From Acidobacteriota bacterium (GTDB lineage: Bacteria > Acidobacteriota > Terriglobia > Terriglobales > Acidobacteriaceae), in NCBI GenBank assembly GCA_021811745.1, contig JAJZNH010000040.1:2829-9519 (forward strand): a stretch of 6,691 nucleotides of DNA. The letters are read 5' to 3'. Positions within the stretch are counted from its first letter, which is position 1; each line of letters starts with the position of its first letter. Shown one piece after another: positions 6,165-6,691 of the stretch. A program made the position numbers and the translations under genes. The notes under the pieces are model-generated. The model searched no databases. It had not been told where the DNA came from and worked only from the letters and a program-made list of their open reading frames with translations.

Positions 6165-6691
6165 ATGCCCGGTTACTGCGAAGTCGCTTTGCCCGTGCCG
6201 CTGGACCGCACGTTCACCTATGCGTTGCGGCAGGGCCAGTTGCCGGCGCGCGGCGCGCGGGTGATCGCGCCCTTCCGCAACGAGAAGCTGATCGGAGTGG
6301 TGACGGCCGTGGACGTAGAGGCGCCCGCGGAGTTCGAGGTGCGCCCGCTCGAAGCGGTGCTGGACGCGGAGCCGCTGCTCAGCGAGCAATTGCTGGCGCT
6401 CGCGGAGTGGATTGCGCACTACTATCTGGCGCCGCTCGGCGAAGTGCTGCGCGCCATGCTGCCGCTGATGGCCGAGGTGAGGCGCACCGTGTACTACCGC
6501 ATCACCGACCTGGGCCGCGACGTACTGGCCCGCTCGCTCGATGGCGATGGAGACAGGAGAAGCGCGGCCGCTGTACTCCGCCCTAGGCCCTCGTCCAGGC
6601 TCTCGAATCAAGCCCAAAACATGGAACATCGCGTGCTCACGCGGCTGGCCGCGGGCGAGCCGGTGAAGGTCTCCACGCTGCGCACGGCCAC
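6165..6691 (+). CDS. priA: Primosomal protein N' (PriA helicase), N-terminal part
   Basis: PriA is a superfamily 2 DNA helicase that recognises stalled or repaired replication forks and reloads the replisome. The first 175 codons are present; the helicase domain lies beyond the right edge. The translation has the N-terminal 3'-end-binding domain in its usual form: YCEVALPVPLDRTFTYAL (4-21), ARGARVIAPFRNEKLIGVV (28-46), and LAEWIAHYYLAPLGEVLRAMLP (79-100). The expected winged-helix region follows, ending in MEHRVLTRLAAGEPVKVSTL. ATG 6165 gives the standard N-terminus; it has no Shine-Dalgarno. The linker at about residues 128-152 is odd: several AGG/AGA arginine codons and low-complexity residues, while another frame reads more protein-like. 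It is divergent from the methyltransferase gene with 131 bases between. Confidence 0.92.
   Translation, partial: MPGYCEVALPVPLDRTFTYALRQGQLPARGARVIAPFRNEKLIGVVTAVDVEAPAEFEVRPLEAVLDAEPLLSEQLLALAEWIAHYYLAPLGEVLRAMLPLMAEVRRTVYYRITDLGRDVLARSLDGDGDRRSAAAVLRPRPSSRLSNQAQNMEHRVLTRLAAGEPVKVSTLRTA

Noticed and set aside
5978..6586. Plus-strand frame of 202 codons over the start of priA
   Set aside because: The upstream part covers the methyltransferase 5' end and the rest is priA in the wrong frame. The true priA frame starts at 6165 and runs off the window.

Overview
The window is G+C-rich chromosomal DNA from a free-living bacterium with ordinary housekeeping content. It shows no transposase, integrase, CRISPR array, tRNA, rRNA or phage signature. 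The protein styles fit an Acidobacteriota (Terriglobia-like) or related soil or environmental bacterium: a short-Q-loop cytochrome bd, an FAD-type protoporphyrinogen oxidase, a separate trpC-trpF pair and a PriA with a typical N-terminal domain. That taxonomic guess is inference from remembered sequence style, not from a search.

Layout, left to right. Positions 1-266 (minus) hold the 5' end of cydB, cut by the window edge. Positions 365-1708 (minus) hold cydA, so cydA and cydB form a leftward operon for cytochrome bd oxidase. Positions 1709-2137 are a non-coding divergent regulatory region. It holds two hairpins in the cydA leader and two strongly palindromic CRP/FNR-type operators about 35 bp apart. 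Positions 2138-3631 (plus) hold an FAD-type protoporphyrinogen oxidase (hemG/hemY/pgoX type). Positions 3685-4509 and 4506-5180 (plus) hold trpC and trpF, overlapping by four bases. A stem-loop with a T-rich tail at 5191-5225 probably ends the trp transcript. It overlaps the 3' end of a convergent gene for a class I SAM-dependent methyltransferase (5215-6033, minus). Positions 6165-6691 (plus) hold the 5' part of priA, cut by the window edge.

How the genes relate. Cytochrome bd needs three haems, and the divergent neighbour performs the late oxidation step of haem synthesis, so the shared operator region could couple oxidase expression to haem supply. trpC and trpF catalyse two adjacent steps of tryptophan synthesis and are translationally coupled. 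The methyltransferase and priA have no evident tie to the rest.

I found no convincing new biological system. The best signal is the pair of CRP/FNR-type palindromes between cydA and the protoporphyrinogen oxidase gene. Next come the double hairpin in the cydA leader, a nine-G run at the start of the oxidase gene, and an oddly coded linker in priA that may hide compensating frameshifts.
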